DNA of 6,325 nt from Bacillota bacterium. GTDB taxonomy: Bacteria > Bacillota > DTU025. Of this stretch, positions 5,319-6,325 are shown piece by piece; the stretch's first letter is position 1; each line of letters opens with the position of its first letter. The DNA lies in assembly GCA_003456765.1 (NCBI GenBank), contig DMOT01000180.1, positions 1 to 6,325 on the forward strand, given 5' to 3'. A program made the position numbers and the translations under genes. The notes under the pieces were generated by a model, which saw nothing but the letters and a program-made list of their open reading frames with translations, did no database searches and was not told the origin of the DNA.

Positions 5319-6325
5319 GCAACTGCCTCATCAAGTCACGGCCGAGTTGCAGCAGAACATCCCCGCACACCCGCGTCTTGAAGTTCACAGCGTCAGACAT
5401 CATCCTCGACAATCTGGATCTTGCCGCGACGATCGGCAGCATACGGAAGGAGAAGCCGGTGCGCCTAGCTTTTGTGGGCGTGGAGGCAAGATAGGCTCCG
5501 GATTTTTCAACGGTTTCAGCGATATGCAAGCCTATATCAGACCACTTGACGTACTCCTCCAGCCATGGACGGGCTTCCTCAACGAACTTCTCGTTCGGGT
5601 TTGTGCGCAACATCTCTGCCGATGCCTTCATCTTCAGCATGTACGAAGAGAGGATTCCGGCTCCTTCCTTGAAATCCTCCATTGCGCGTTCCACTGCACG
5701 ATCGACAGCCTCCTTGAGCAACGGAGGTTCTGCGGGATGCAACGGGCTGATGGCGCATGCATCGGCAAAGAGAGTGATCGCCTCCAGGGCGTCCACTCCC
5801 AGAACCTTGACTGCTGAGGCTTCCCATGCTGCCTTCGGATCATATCCTTCGGGATTGCGAAGATAGGATGCTGCTGCGCTCAGGGCGATCTTCGATGCTT
5901 CTGCCTGGTTCATCGGATTCAGGAAGAGCCCTCTGCACACCTCGGGCAGCTTCTGGTCTCTGCCAGTATATGGACCTATATGGAGTTCACCTTTCATTCC
6001 GGCATCGTTCACAGGGTAATTGTCCCAATAGACTACTGGCCGCATCAATGCTGCGGATACCGCCAGTGTATACTCGTAACTGAGCTCGTGGGAGCAGACG
6101 TCAGGGCCAGTCCACATGATGTCTATGTCTTGATGGAGCCCGGCGCCCATTCCCAGAACATATTCGGTGTTGTAATCGCCGTTGTACTGAGTGGGACAGA
6201 CCATGAGCGTGTTGTCTCCGGACCACTTCTTGAGTCGCTCCCAAACGGAATTGGCGAAGCAGACCTGGGCAGAGGCCAAGTTCGGGAATTTCTCGCGATC
6301 AGCCTCGTTGGAGAGAGCATTTGGG
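5314..6325 (-). CDS. GH84 beta-N-acetylglucosaminidase (O-GlcNAcase/hyaluronidase family), 5' end missing
   Basis: The frame is open to the right edge, so the visible 336 residues are the C-terminal part. A TTG at 6277-6279 is internal, because upstream codons read PNALSNEADREKFPNLAS in family style. Family landmarks by visible-residue number are CPTQYNGD (43-50), MWTGPD (70-75), YWDNYPVND (99-107), LNPM (135-138) and NPEGYDPKAAWE (157-168). The Asn/Asp residues of WDNYPVND and the Asn of NPM correspond to sugar-binding residues of the NagJ/OGA active site. The catalytic Asp-Asp pair lies upstream of the edge and cannot be checked. Residues from about 170 to 336 are helix-rich (ELL/KEAVDRAVERAMED-like), matching the helical domain after the GH84 barrel. 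Family role: exo-hydrolysis of beta-linked GlcNAc from glycans or glycoproteins. Location is unknown because the N-terminus is absent. The stop is TAA at 5316-5314, and the gene converges on the MFS gene 58 bp away. Confidence 0.9.
   Translation of the reverse strand, partial: PNALSNEADREKFPNLASAQVCFANSVWERLKKWSGDNTLMVCPTQYNGDYNTEYVLGMGAGLHQDIDIMWTGPDVCSHELSYEYTLAVSAALMRPVVYWDNYPVNDAGMKGELHIGPYTGRDQKLPEVCRGLFLNPMNQAEASKIALSAAASYLRNPEGYDPKAAWEASAVKVLGVDALEAITLFADACAISPLHPAEPPLLKEAVDRAVERAMEDFKEGAGILSSYMLKMKASAEMLRTNPNEKFVEEARPWLEEYVKWSDIGLHIAETVEKSGAYLASTPTKARRTGFSFRMLPIVAARSRLSRMMSDAVNFKTRVCGDVLLQLGRDLMRQLQ

Noticed and set aside
5248..5866. Plus-strand open frames opposite the GH84 gene
   Set aside because: The minus frame carries unmistakable GH84 motifs. 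The plus frames are antisense shadows without family features.

Overview
The window carries five protein genes. In order they are: an anaerobe-type hybrid cluster protein (hcp, +), a small single-domain cupin (+), a UDP-glucose 4-epimerase (galE, +), a 12-helix major facilitator transporter (+), and the C-terminal part of a GH84 beta-N-acetylglucosaminidase (-), which runs off the right edge. Purine-rich Shine-Dalgarno sites, TTG starts (galE and probably the transporter), mid-range G+C and the Cx2Cx8Cx5C type of Hcp all suggest a strictly or facultatively anaerobic bacterium, most likely Bacillota (Clostridia/Limnochordia-like). This assignment is an inference from style; the window holds no phylogenetic marker.

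Left part (1-3220): hcp and the cupin lie 58 bp apart on the same strand and could be one transcript for nitrosative or redox stress. galE follows after 135 bp. Its Shine-Dalgarno sequence lies in the 3' arm of a strong hairpin (2158-2201), so galE translation may be structure-controlled, or the hairpin may partly end upstream transcription.

Middle part (3221-4001): about 780 bp with no convincing gene. It holds a C5/G5 hairpin just after galE, another imperfect hairpin, and two clusters of an AT-rich quasi-palindromic motif (consensus about CGGTCTAAATTYTAGTC / CGRCTAAAAAATAGAC). The six copies sit at 3601-3673 and 3812-3888, and a two-motif block recurs almost intact in both clusters. This is the least explained part of the window. 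It looks like orphan transposon ends (multi-repeat ends of the IS21 kind are my best guess) or a multi-site operator. No transposase is present.

Right part (4002-6325): the MFS exporter-like gene and the GH84 gene converge, separated by 58 bp that include a small terminator-like hairpin. GalE and GH84 both concern amino-sugar/hexose metabolism, but their strands and spacing do not tie them into one operon. I found no CRISPR array, tRNA, rRNA or recognisable riboswitch, and no clear sign of a wholly new multi-gene system. The repeat clusters and the galE leader hairpin are the items worth following up.
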